Assembly: GCF_000189275.1 (NCBI RefSeq)
Contig: NZ_AEVT01000018.1
Span: 124,001 to 188,000 of the forward strand
DNA: 64,000 nucleotides
Direction: 5' to 3'
Source: Vibrio sinaloensis DSM 21326
Lineage (GTDB): Bacteria > Pseudomonadota > Gammaproteobacteria > Enterobacterales > Vibrionaceae
Numbering within the stretch: position 1 is the stretch's first letter; the number at the start of each line of letters is the position of its first letter. Positions 17,271-24,836 of the stretch are shown in pieces. The position numbers were made by a program, and so were the translations under genes. The notes beneath the pieces are model-generated. The model was not told where the DNA came from. It saw nothing but the letters and a program-made list of their open reading frames with translations, and searched no databases.

Positions 17271-17384
17271 AAGCCCACCATGAGGCGGGCTTAAGGATTA
17301 CTGCGCTCAAAATTCGGGTTGCAGCCCGTTTGAGCGTGACATTAACGCCTGTTGCAGCAGGCATCAAATTGCTCCCCAGAGGGG
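17271..17384. other. Series of hairpins in the leader of the porin gene
   Basis: Four inverted repeats stand in a row between the ATPase and porin genes. AAGCCC-CC (17271-17279) pairs with GG-GGGCTT (17284-17292) and has a T-run only on the minus side. CGCTCAAA (17304-17311) pairs with TTTGAGCG (17329-17336) and encloses CGGG/CCCG. GCCTG/CAGGC (17347-17362) and GCTCCCC/GGGGCG (17371-17384) follow. The array suggests a structured 5-prime leader or intercistronic stability region rather than one terminator. Confidence 0.55.
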
Positions 17385-17417
17385 CGACAGTAACAATGTG
17401 ATAATAAGGTAATAATC

Positions 17418-18425
17418 ATGAAAAAAACAGTAGTGGCATCTTCTGTACTTCTTACTCTTGCGTTTACTAGCGCGGCGTTTGCTAACGAAAAAATTTCAGC
17501 AGAAGACGCAGAGCTTAAGTCGAAGTTAACCGCCCTAGAAGGCGAATACTCGAAAGCAGAGCTGCTGACGGCTCTTAATGCTGAGCCAAAAGAGGACAGC
17601 AAGTTGCACGGTACAATCGGCACCAATATCGAGATTGAAGAGTGGAGTGGCAGCAACTCACGTGGCGAGAGTTGGGAAGGCGGCAAAGTGAAGTACTCGC
17701 TAGCCAACGGTAACTTCCGCCATGAAGATTTGCCTGGTGTAGATTTTGGTTTCTACATGGCTCGCGAATTCAATTACAACGGCAGCTTGTTCAGCGCTGA
17801 CTATGATGGTGTCAATGATATTACCGAAATCTATCTAAACAAATCTTATGGCATCGAAAACGGCAATATCGGTTGGGGAGTGAAATACGCTCAAGAAAGT
17901 GCGGATAAACGCAGTACTCCAGAAGCGAAAGTGTTTGGCTCGTACCAAATTAACGATTGGTTAGATATCCACGGCTACGGCTTGTATCACGTCGAAATCA
18001 AACAGAATCTTGGTAACTTTGATTACTGGGAAGTAGAGCCAGGTTTAGGCTTTAAGATCGCCGACAACATGGGTGCTTGGCTTAACTTCCGTTATCAGCA
18101 AGGGACTTGGGATGAGAAAGGTGTTTCAGAAAACAACGTTGAAACAGAAACCATCATCAAGCCAGGAATGTGGTACAGCTTTGGCAAGTTAGGTACGGCG
18201 TTATTTGCAGAAATTGGTGCGTTTGAAAACGAAATTGGTGCTACAGGTAAAAAGCACAAAGAAGATTACGTGAAAGTCGGAGCTTCCGCTAACTACCCAC
18301 TGACTAAAAACTGGCGCATCTTTGGTGAAGTGAGCTACAAGACCGTGGACATTGAGTACACAGATGGTGCAACGGGTGATAACACTCTGCCATTTGGTCT
18401 GATCGGTGTGAACTACAGCTTCTAA
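17418..18425 (+). CDS. OmpG-like monomeric outer-membrane porin
   Basis: A 335-residue protein with a Sec signal peptide (MKKTVVASSVLLTLAFTSAA) and a mature chain of alternating beta-strands ending in aromatic Phe (FGLIGVNYSF), as outer-membrane barrels do. The end resembles E. coli OmpG (AGVGVNYSF), as does an internal NVETET strand. OmpG lies beside ycjV in E. coli, and the same neighbour is here. It would admit oligosaccharides to the periplasmic binding protein. A charged helix-like stretch of about 40 residues after the signal peptide (EDAELKSKLTALEGEYSKAE) is not part of a standard OmpG and could be a periplasmic or coiled-coil extension. A KdgM-type porin is the alternative. Confidence 0.8.
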   Translation: MKKTVVASSVLLTLAFTSAAFANEKISAEDAELKSKLTALEGEYSKAELLTALNAEPKEDSKLHGTIGTNIEIEEWSGSNSRGESWEGGKVKYSLANGNFRHEDLPGVDFGFYMAREFNYNGSLFSADYDGVNDITEIYLNKSYGIENGNIGWGVKYAQESADKRSTPEAKVFGSYQINDWLDIHGYGLYHVEIKQNLGNFDYWEVEPGLGFKIADNMGAWLNFRYQQGTWDEKGVSENNVETETIIKPGMWYSFGKLGTALFAEIGAFENEIGATGKKHKEDYVKVGASANYPLTKNWRIFGEVSYKTVDIEYTDGATGDNTLPFGLIGVNYSF

Positions 18426-18437
18426 TCGCGCAAGATC

Positions 18438-18459
18438 CCCTCCTTGGTCGCAAGGAGGG
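18438..18459 (+). other. Hairpin just after porin gene
   Basis: CCCTCCTTG (18438-18446) pairs perfectly with CAAGGAGGG (18451-18459) around GTCG. No T-run follows directly, so it probably stabilises the porin mRNA 3-prime end. Confidence 0.55.
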
Positions 18460-18522
18460 AACCCCACTCTTTTTCAATGTTTCTAGTTTTGGACCAGCAT
18501 TGGCAGCGTAGCGTCCGTTTTG

Positions 18523-18548
18523 GGAGCCTGTTCAGGCTCCATTTTTTA
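18523..18548 (+). terminator. Rho-independent terminator between porin and GH32 genes
   Basis: GGAGCCTG (18523-18530) and CAGGCTCC (18533-18540) form an eight-pair stem with a two-base loop, effectively a longer loop, followed by a six-T run. It lies 47 bases before the GH32 start, leaving little room for a separate promoter, so GH32 and amylosucrase may depend on read-through or on a promoter inside 18426-18520. Confidence 0.8.
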
Positions 18549-18594
18549 TCGCTTTCAAACCTAGAAATATTCACAACAACATTGGAATTGGCTT

Positions 18595-20076
18595 ATGAGC
18601 GAACAGTATCGCCCTTTATTGCATATGACGCCTAACTCAGGTTGGATGAACGATCCAAATGGATTGGTGTTCTTCAATGGTGATTATCACCAGTTTTATC
18701 AGTATTACCCGAACGACATGGTTTGGGGGCCGATGCATTGGGGGCACAAAACCAGTAAGGATCTCATTAACTGGCAAGAACATGAGCCAGCTTTGTTGCC
18801 CGATCAATCTGGCATGTGCTTTTCGGGCAGTGCGATCGTTGATTGGCATAACACCTCAGGCCTTTTTGAAACGGGTAAACCAGGCTTATTGGCGTTCTAT
18901 ACGTCGTTCATTCAACCTAAAGTGACACTGGCTGATGGCACTGAAGTTGAAAACCCAATTCAGCAGCAGTCTCTCGCTTATAGTCAAGATGGGATGACTT
19001 GGAAGAAGTTCGCCAACGGCGCACCGATCATTACAGCACGTGGTAATCCAGATTTTCGAGACCCTAAGGTGATTTGGCATCAGCCAAGCCAAGCTTGGGT
19101 GATGGTAGTGTCTTGCGGTCAACATATCGAGTTCTACCGTTCGACCAACCTTTTAGACTGGCACTTGGTAAGTGAGTTTGGCTACCGCCACGGAGCGCAC
19201 AGCAAAGGGCCTTGGGAGTGCCCCGATTTGTTTGAACTGCCGATCGAAGGCTTACAAGAAACGCGTTGGGTACTGGTGGTTGGTATTGGTGAGGGGGCGC
19301 ACTGTGGTGGCGCAGGTACGCAGTATTTCATTGGTGACTTTGATGGCGAAACCTTCACAAATCACAATCATCCAGAGACGTTACTGTGGCTCGATTTCGG
19401 TCGTGATTATTACGCGACTCAGTCATTTTCTGATATCCCTGCGGAAGACGGCCGCCGTATCGTCAGTACATGGATGAGTAATCATCAGTACTCCCTTGAG
19501 CTACCAACTCAAAAGTTCCGCAGTTCGATGACGATGCCTCGAGAGCTCTTTCTGTTTGAAGGGAAAGCAGGGCTACGTGTTGGACAACGCTTTGTGAGAG
19601 AGCTTAATCAGGCGTTAAGTCTGGATGTGCAAACGCCAGAGCCAAGTGACGAACAAGCGATCAGTATTTATAGCCTGAAAGAAGTCATGAAGTTCAGCGC
19701 TGATGTGACGTTACAAGATAGCCAAACGTTGCACTTGAATGTCTACCAAGATAATCCCGCTTACTTTGAGTTTATTGGTGTTGAACAAGGTGTAGAAGTG
19801 CGTTCAGTGCGTCGCGGTCAGTTTGGTACTGAACGGATTGATCAACACTTCCCGCACGACTATCGCGTCACCTTACCGATTGAGAATGAATTCCAAATCG
19901 AAGTGTTGATTGACAAAGGCTCAGTTGAGCTACTGATTAACGCAGGCCAGTTCAGCTTTACCAACCTTGTTTACGCCAAAGAGACGCAAGCCAGTGTTGC
20001 TGTGAGCGTTGACAGCGGCTCGCTAGCCCTGCGCAACGTTCAAGTATCTAGCTTGGCAGGAGAGAAAACATGTTAA
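18595..20076 (+). CDS. GH32 beta-fructosidase (sucrose hydrolase type)
   Basis: A 493-residue enzyme with the GH32 catalytic triad: nucleophile Asp20 in WMNDPNG, stabiliser Asp156 in FRDP and acid/base Glu208 in WECPD. A C-terminal beta-sandwich follows from about residue 350. No signal peptide, so it works in the cytoplasm on imported sugar. Because uptake here is by ABC transporter and not PTS, free sucrose or a related fructoside rather than sucrose 6-phosphate is the likely substrate. It overlaps the amylosucrase gene by seven bases, so both can draw on the same sucrose pool. No fructokinase is in the window. Confidence 0.9.
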   Translation: MSEQYRPLLHMTPNSGWMNDPNGLVFFNGDYHQFYQYYPNDMVWGPMHWGHKTSKDLINWQEHEPALLPDQSGMCFSGSAIVDWHNTSGLFETGKPGLLAFYTSFIQPKVTLADGTEVENPIQQQSLAYSQDGMTWKKFANGAPIITARGNPDFRDPKVIWHQPSQAWVMVVSCGQHIEFYRSTNLLDWHLVSEFGYRHGAHSKGPWECPDLFELPIEGLQETRWVLVVGIGEGAHCGGAGTQYFIGDFDGETFTNHNHPETLLWLDFGRDYYATQSFSDIPAEDGRRIVSTWMSNHQYSLELPTQKFRSSMTMPRELFLFEGKAGLRVGQRFVRELNQALSLDVQTPEPSDEQAISIYSLKEVMKFSADVTLQDSQTLHLNVYQDNPAYFEFIGVEQGVEVRSVRRGQFGTERIDQHFPHDYRVTLPIENEFQIEVLIDKGSVELLINAGQFSFTNLVYAKETQASVAVSVDSGSLALRNVQVSSLAGEKTC

Positions 20077-21995
20077 ACGAATTACAAACTAAGCAAGCAT
20101 TGCAACAAGTGCTTGATTCAGTAGAGCTGCCAAAGCTGACCAAGAAAGATGAGAAGGTGTTTCTTGAGCGTCTGGCGCAGCACTTTCCATCTTTAATTGG
20201 GCAGCTGCACACGCTTTACGGTGAACGTTATGACTTCTTTTTGTATTTGCAAAAGCTGGTGGTAGTGCTTGCCAAAGCCTTTGCAGGTCGTAAGCGTAAA
20301 TGGAAAAATCTGGATGAAAAACGCCTGAGCAATCCAAGTTGGTACCGCAGTGAAAAAATGCTCGGCATGGCGGTGTATGTGGACTTGTTTGCCGGTGACT
20401 TGAAAAAGCTGCAAATGAAGATCCCATACCTCAAGTCTCTGGGTATCAACTATCTTCACCTGATGCCGCTTTACAAAGCGCCGGAAGGGGACAGCGATGG
20501 TGGTTATGCCGTGTCGGACTACCGCAAGGTGGACCCTAAGCTGGGTACGGAGAAAGATCTGGCTCAGCTGGCAGAGGCATTGAGTGATGAAGGCATCAGC
20601 CTAGTGCTGGATTTCGTGTTCAACCACACCTCAGATGAACACCAATGGGCAGAGCAAGCACGTAAGGGCAATCCTGAGTTTAAAGATTTTTATTACTTCT
20701 TCACCGATAAGCAAGAAGTGGAAGAGTACAACCAAACCTGTCGCGAGATCTTCCCAACCGTTCGCCGTGGCAGCTTCACTTTCTTAGAAGATGTAGAGAA
20801 GTACGTCTGGACAACCTTCAACAGCTTCCAATGGGATCTTAACTACTCAAACCCGGCGGTGTTCAATGCAATTACCGATGAGATGTTGTTCCTTGCCAAT
20901 ATTGGTTGTGAAGGATTACGTCTTGATGCGCTGGCGTTTATTTGGAAAGAGAAATGGACCCAATGTGAAAGCTTGCCAAAAGCGCATACTCTGATTCAGT
21001 GTTTCAATACCTGTTTGCAGATTGCAGCACCTGCCGTTTTATTCAAATCTGAAGCGATTGTGCACCCGGACGAGGTGGCACAGTACATCGACAAACAAGA
21101 GTGTCAGTTGTCCTACAACCCACTGATGATGGCGCTGATGTGGGAAAGCTTGGCAACACGTGAAACCAAGCTACTTACAGCATCTCTAAAGAAAAGTTTT
21201 GAGATTTCAGACCAATGTTCATGGGTGAATTACATTCGTTGTCACGATGACATTGGCTGGACGTTTGATGATGCAGTCGCTGAGCAGCTCGGTATTAATG
21301 GCTATGAGCATCGCCGCTTCCTAAACCAGTTCTACACTGGCAAATTCGACGGTTCATTCTCTCAGGGTGTGCCATTCCAAGAAAACCCAACTACGGGTGA
21401 TTGCCGAGTATGTGGCTCTTTGGCCTCTCTTGCTGGGCTAGAAAGAGCGATAGAAGCGGATGATTCACAAGCGATTGAGCACGCATTGAAGCGTATTCGT
21501 CTGCTTAATAGCATCAACTTGAGCATAGGTGGTATTCCGCTGATTTATCAGGGGGATGAGCTAGGTATCTTGAACGATCACAGCTACTTGAATGATGAGT
21601 TTAAACGCGAAGATGCACGCTGGGTAAACCGTCCTCAAATTAGCCCACAAGCGGTCGCATTGGCAGAAACCAAAGGCAGCTATCAGCATCGCATCAACCA
21701 AGATCTTAAACAGATGATAGCACTGCGTAGAAATCACCCTGAATTTGGGAATGCCAAGACAGAGATTCTAGAAACTTATCGTTCGCAACTTTTTGCTTAC
21801 TGCCGCACTAACGCAAAGGGTGAGCAACTTCTCGCTCTCTGTAATTTCGCTGAATCCACGCAATCAATTCCGGCGTCGATATGCGATATTTTGGGCTCAA
21901 GACGACCTCGAGATTTACTGTCGGGTAATCAACTGGTTGGTGAAGATATTTTGCTAGCAGCCTATGATGTGCTGTGGTTAAAGGTAACTGAGTGA
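20070..21995 (+). CDS. Amylosucrase (GH13 subfamily 4)
   Basis: A 641-residue GH13 enzyme. The nucleophile Asp286 (LRLDALAF), acid/base Glu328 (FKSEAIVH) and Asp393 (CHDDIGW) have exactly the numbers of the Neisseria polysaccharea amylosucrase residues. Asp143 (SDGGYAV) and Arg517 (EDARWVNRP) match the Asp/Arg pair that closes the sucrose pocket in that enzyme. Amylosucrase transfers glucose from sucrose onto alpha-1,4-glucan and releases fructose, with turanose and trehalulose as side products. There is no signal peptide, so it is cytoplasmic. Sucrose phosphorylase is excluded by this residue pattern and by length. Confidence 0.92.
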   Translation: MLNELQTKQALQQVLDSVELPKLTKKDEKVFLERLAQHFPSLIGQLHTLYGERYDFFLYLQKLVVVLAKAFAGRKRKWKNLDEKRLSNPSWYRSEKMLGMAVYVDLFAGDLKKLQMKIPYLKSLGINYLHLMPLYKAPEGDSDGGYAVSDYRKVDPKLGTEKDLAQLAEALSDEGISLVLDFVFNHTSDEHQWAEQARKGNPEFKDFYYFFTDKQEVEEYNQTCREIFPTVRRGSFTFLEDVEKYVWTTFNSFQWDLNYSNPAVFNAITDEMLFLANIGCEGLRLDALAFIWKEKWTQCESLPKAHTLIQCFNTCLQIAAPAVLFKSEAIVHPDEVAQYIDKQECQLSYNPLMMALMWESLATRETKLLTASLKKSFEISDQCSWVNYIRCHDDIGWTFDDAVAEQLGINGYEHRRFLNQFYTGKFDGSFSQGVPFQENPTTGDCRVCGSLASLAGLERAIEADDSQAIEHALKRIRLLNSINLSIGGIPLIYQGDELGILNDHSYLNDEFKREDARWVNRPQISPQAVALAETKGSYQHRINQDLKQMIALRRNHPEFGNAKTEILETYRSQLFAYCRTNAKGEQLLALCNFAESTQSIPASICDILGSRRPRDLLSGNQLVGEDILLAAYDVLWLKVTE

Positions 21996-22552
21996 TGAGA
22001 AGCGAAAAAGAAAAAATGCTCGCAGGTGAGCCATACGATGCATGGGACAAGCAGTTGTACAGTGAACGTGTCGAGTGTCGCAAGATAATGCAAAAGCTGA
22101 ATAACAGTATTCCTGATACAGACGAGTGGCGACAGGCGATCGATGCCTTAATTCCAGGCTCTGAAGGAGCGTACTTGGAGCCGCCATTCCGTTGTGATTA
22201 TGGCTCTAACATTAAGCTAGGTAAAAATTTCTACGCTAACTTTAATTGCGTAGTACTCGATGTGGCAGAGGTTCACATTGGTGATAATGTCTTGTTTGCA
22301 CCTAATGTTCAGATTTACACCGCAGGCCATCCGCTTGATGTGAAAGGTCGCGTCGAAGAGGGGGTTGAATTTGGCCACCCGATCCACATTGGTGATAATG
22401 TGTGGCTCGGCGGTGGTGTGATTGTTTGCCCAGGTGTGACGATCGGAGAAAATAGCGTGATTGGAGCAGGTAGTGTAGTCACTAAAAATATCCCGGCAAA
22501 TGTTGTTGCCGCTGGTAATCCGTGTCGAGTAATTAGAAATATTGATAATTAA
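21995..22552 (+). CDS. Maltose/galactoside O-acetyltransferase-like (LbH fold)
   Basis: A 185-residue hexapeptide-repeat acetyltransferase. The N-terminal KEKMLAGEPYDAWD helix region and the C-terminal left-handed beta-helix (IGDNVWLGGGVIVCPGVTIG, then ENSVIGAGSVVTKNIP) match the Maa/LacA family; the catalytic His is in the TAGHPLD loop. It transfers acetyl from acetyl-CoA to a sugar hydroxyl, usually regarded as disposing of unusable sugars. The ATG shares its A with the amylosucrase TGA; a GTG at 21992 is less likely. Acceptors could be the free glucose, fructose or turanose formed by the upstream enzymes (inference). Confidence 0.9.
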   Translation: MRSEKEKMLAGEPYDAWDKQLYSERVECRKIMQKLNNSIPDTDEWRQAIDALIPGSEGAYLEPPFRCDYGSNIKLGKNFYANFNCVVLDVAEVHIGDNVLFAPNVQIYTAGHPLDVKGRVEEGVEFGHPIHIGDNVWLGGGVIVCPGVTIGENSVIGAGSVVTKNIPANVVAAGNPCRVIRNIDN

Positions 22553-22615
22553 TATATTTAGCTGATTGGTATTTATTGACTATATTGAATATTACCTAAC
22601 TAATTAGGAGGTAAT

Positions 22616-22783
22616 ATGAAAGGGTTGATATTAACAGTAGCAATTTTATTTTCTCCTTTGCTTGTTGCGGGAGAAAGCTCTTCATCTAACTCGGATCGCT
22701 TTGTTATCTGTTATTTGGGTGGTAACGCGATAATGCTGCAGCCTAACATGTGCTTAGCGAAGGGTGGAATCAGAGGGAGTTAA
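22616..22783 (+). CDS. 55-residue secreted peptide of unknown function
   Basis: ATG 22616 has a near-ideal TTAGGAGG ribosome site. The product starts with a Sec-type signal (MKGLILTVAILFSPLLVAGE, cleavage probably at VAG|E or near) and leaves a mature part of about 36 residues with two cysteines (ICYLGG and NMCLAKGG), which could form a disulfide. It lies 63 bases after the acetyltransferase and ends in its own terminator. Whether it belongs to the sugar operon is unclear. I recognise no family. Confidence 0.72.
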   Translation: MKGLILTVAILFSPLLVAGESSSSNSDRFVICYLGGNAIMLQPNMCLAKGGIRGS

Positions 22784-22797
22784 TCTTTTGTTGTAGT

Positions 22798-22825
22798 AAA
22801 AAGGCCGCATAGACGGCCTTTTTTA
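22798..22825 (+). terminator. Rho-independent terminator
   Basis: GGCCG (22803-22807) pairs with CGGCC (22814-22818) inside flanking A5/T6 runs. It ends the small secreted peptide gene and probably the whole sugar locus. Confidence 0.85.
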
Positions 22826-23025
22826 TTATTTAATTAAAGGTTTACCTAGTTGTAAAATAATAACGAAAGCGCTATCTATAATAATTGATGATTTTTACTG
22901 TAAGTCATCATAAGTAAATATATTTATAACCTTCTGGTTTGGTTTATTAATAAGCTATCCATCACGTAAATAGATATGTATTTCTGAGATAGTGTACGTA
23001 AATCAATAATAATAGGACGTTTAAT

Positions 23026-23643
23026 ATGCAACCTTGGCTTAACTGGGCAAAACAGATCAAAGCGATAGCACAAGCTGGTGAGACTTATGGTCGAGATAAA
23101 TATGATTTAGAACGATACCAGCAACTTGATGATATTGCGCATCAGATGTTTGCTTACTTAAGTGATGCTCCGGTTGCTGCGGTAGAGAAACTGTTTATTC
23201 CAGAAAGTGGTTATCCGACACCAAAGATAGACCTGCGCGCCGGGGTGATAAAAGACGGTAAAATCTTACTCGTTCGCGAGCGCGAAGATGATTGCTGGAC
23301 CTTGCCTGGTGGCTGGGGAGATGTATGTGAAACACCTAAGCAGGGCGTGGTCCGTGAAGTGCTAGAGGAGTCCGGTTTCGTGGTTGATAACCCACGACTT
23401 ATTGCCGTCAAAGACCGAGCTGTCCATCCATATCAACCTGAGTACCCATTCCATATCTACAAATTATTTTTCTTGTGCGACTTTGTTTCCGGTGAGCCAA
23501 CGACCAATATCGAAATCTCTGAGATTGATTTCTTCTTACCCGAACAATTGCCAGAACTTTCACAAGGGCGAGTACTGCCTGAAGATATCGCAATGATCTT
23601 TGACTATTTCCGCTGTCCTGATAAAGCGATTTACGTCGACTAG
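23026..23643 (+). CDS. Nudix hydrolase with N-terminal helical domain
   Basis: A 205-residue protein. The Nudix box GX5EX7REUXEEXGU is complete (Gly-Trp-Gly-Asp-Val-Cys-Glu, then REVLEESGF). Residues 1-60 match the N-terminal domain often found before Nudix folds that hydrolyse nucleotide sugars or ADP-ribose. It would cleave a nucleoside diphosphate linked to another group; the exact substrate is unknown. The upstream 240 bases are AT-rich with two ACGTAAAT copies and no gene. Confidence 0.88.
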   Translation: MQPWLNWAKQIKAIAQAGETYGRDKYDLERYQQLDDIAHQMFAYLSDAPVAAVEKLFIPESGYPTPKIDLRAGVIKDGKILLVREREDDCWTLPGGWGDVCETPKQGVVREVLEESGFVVDNPRLIAVKDRAVHPYQPEYPFHIYKLFFLCDFVSGEPTTNIEISEIDFFLPEQLPELSQGRVLPEDIAMIFDYFRCPDKAIYVD

Positions 23644-23898
23644 ATGGAGCGGGAAATTCTGCCGTTAAGCCGATGAACCAGACTGATAAAATGTTTGCTT
23701 CGTTAACTCCGCGGAATTTAAGGTTGAGATTGTTGAATATCTAAACGGTGATCCTAAACTAGGTAACTTATCAAGTTATAGCACTCCGTCAGCGAGTGAC
23801 CGATTTAGCGGCTCGCTTCAGACTGCATGGTTTCGTACCGTCTCCCTTGCTACAATCTTGCGTTACACAAACTGGATTTTTACCTCTGGATACTCAAT

Positions 23899-24171
23899 AT
23901 GGCTCGTCCAAAGAAACATCGTCACATCTGCACTCGTGCCGCTCATGCGTTCTACAAACCCAACGGCGTTGCGATGGATGCGTTGCAGATAGTTGAGCTG
24001 TTGCCGGATGAGCTAGAAGCGCTGAGACTTGCTGACCAAGAAGGGTTGAATCAGATTGATGCCGCCGTGCAGATGCAGGTGTCTCGTCAAACGTTTGGTA
24101 ACATCATCAAACGCGCTAGGCAAAAAGTTGCTTCTAGCATCATCCAAGGTCATGCCCTAAAACTTCAATAA
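23899..24171 (+). CDS. DUF134 family putative DNA-binding protein
   Basis: A 90-residue protein beginning MARPKKHRHICTRAAHAFYKPNG, then a helix-turn-helix region (EGLNQIDAAVQMQVSRQTF and NIIKRARQKVA). This is the DUF134 pattern, a small family with sigma-70 region 4-like helix-turn-helix and conserved cysteine. The start follows family consensus; the frame is open further upstream without support. It is convergent with the NqrM-like and NifX-like genes, with which DUF134 genes commonly associate. Confidence 0.88.
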   Translation: MARPKKHRHICTRAAHAFYKPNGVAMDALQIVELLPDELEALRLADQEGLNQIDAAVQMQVSRQTFGNIIKRARQKVASSIIQGHALKLQ

Positions 24172-24177
24172 CATAAG

Positions 24178-24372
24178 CTAGTCAGGCTCTTTGATTTGAT
24201 AAAGCGTTCGCTTTGTCCCTTCGCACACATCTTTACAGTCGCACTCCCGAGTGATGTTTAGTTTCGACAACCCACCGCAACTGCCTTGAATTGGCCGGCG
24301 AGAGAACATCACCCCGATTGCCATTAAGGCGATGAAGCTAACGAAAATAAGTACTGTAAGTAGTATCGTCAT
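24178..24372 (-). CDS. NqrM-like protein (Na+-NQR maturation family)
   Basis: A 64-residue protein with one N-terminal membrane helix (residues 3-22) followed by RRPIQGSCGGLSKL and CDCKDVC. These are the conserved cysteines of NqrM/DUF539, thought to deliver iron for the membrane iron centre of the Na+-translocating NADH:quinone reductase. NqrM normally follows nqrF; here it stands apart, coupled by an ATGA overlap to a NifX-like gene, so it may be a second copy or serve another iron enzyme. Confidence 0.85.
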   Translation of the reverse strand: MTILLTVLIFVSFIALMAIGVMFSRRPIQGSCGGLSKLNITRECDCKDVCEGTKRTLYQIKEPD

Positions 24373-24794
24373 CGTCTGATCCTCCGGATTGAACGCCAGT
24401 TTGGTTTTGAAGGTGCCAAAGTTGAAGTCGCGTCGTTCTTGCTGCAGACTTTTTGCTTTGGTGATACTCGAGCGAACTCTAAACTGTCTACTGCAATCAG
24501 CTCGGCAAAATTGATGTCGTGCACATCTTGCTTTGCTTTCGTGGCTAACACTTTAACTTTAGAATTAAACAGCCCCTTGAGCATATTTTGGCCAATGTTT
24601 CTCACTACAACAACGTCTACTTTGTAACCAGCAATAACCTGCTGCCACTTTTTCTTGGTACTACAACAAGATGCATCCTGAGACATTGAGAGGTACTGCG
24701 TTTGCTGAGTGACGGAATCTATGAGGACGATTTGCTGGCAGCGAGAGAAGTGATTACTTACCGTTTTGTTGATACAGGGAATAGCGTAGATCAT
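24369..24794 (-). CDS. NifX/NifB-like dinitrogenase-cofactor family protein
   Basis: A 141-residue protein with the MIYAIPC...VSNHFSRCQQ start, DASCCSTKKKWQQVI and VVVVRNIGQNMLKGLF motifs of the NifB/NifX/NafY family, which bind iron-sulfur or iron-molybdenum clusters. About 30 C-terminal residues are basic and not part of the domain. The TGA overlaps the start of the NqrM-like gene. No nitrogenase genes are near, so a general iron-sulfur or metal role is more likely. A near-perfect 26-base palindrome lies 43 bases upstream. Confidence 0.85.
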   Translation of the reverse strand: MIYAIPCINKTVSNHFSRCQQIVLIDSVTQQTQYLSMSQDASCCSTKKKWQQVIAGYKVDVVVVRNIGQNMLKGLFNSKVKVLATKAKQDVHDINFAELIAVDSLEFARVSPKQKVCSKNDATSTLAPSKPNWRSIRRIRR

Positions 24795-24836
24795 GCTGGC
24801 TCCAAAGTACGTTGAAATTTAGAACACTATAACGGC

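Noticed and set aside
22972..23005. Two ACGTAAAT copies before the Nudix gene, similar to the LacI half-site
   Set aside because: They are direct, not inverted, repeats in very AT-rich DNA and not associated with the sugar genes.
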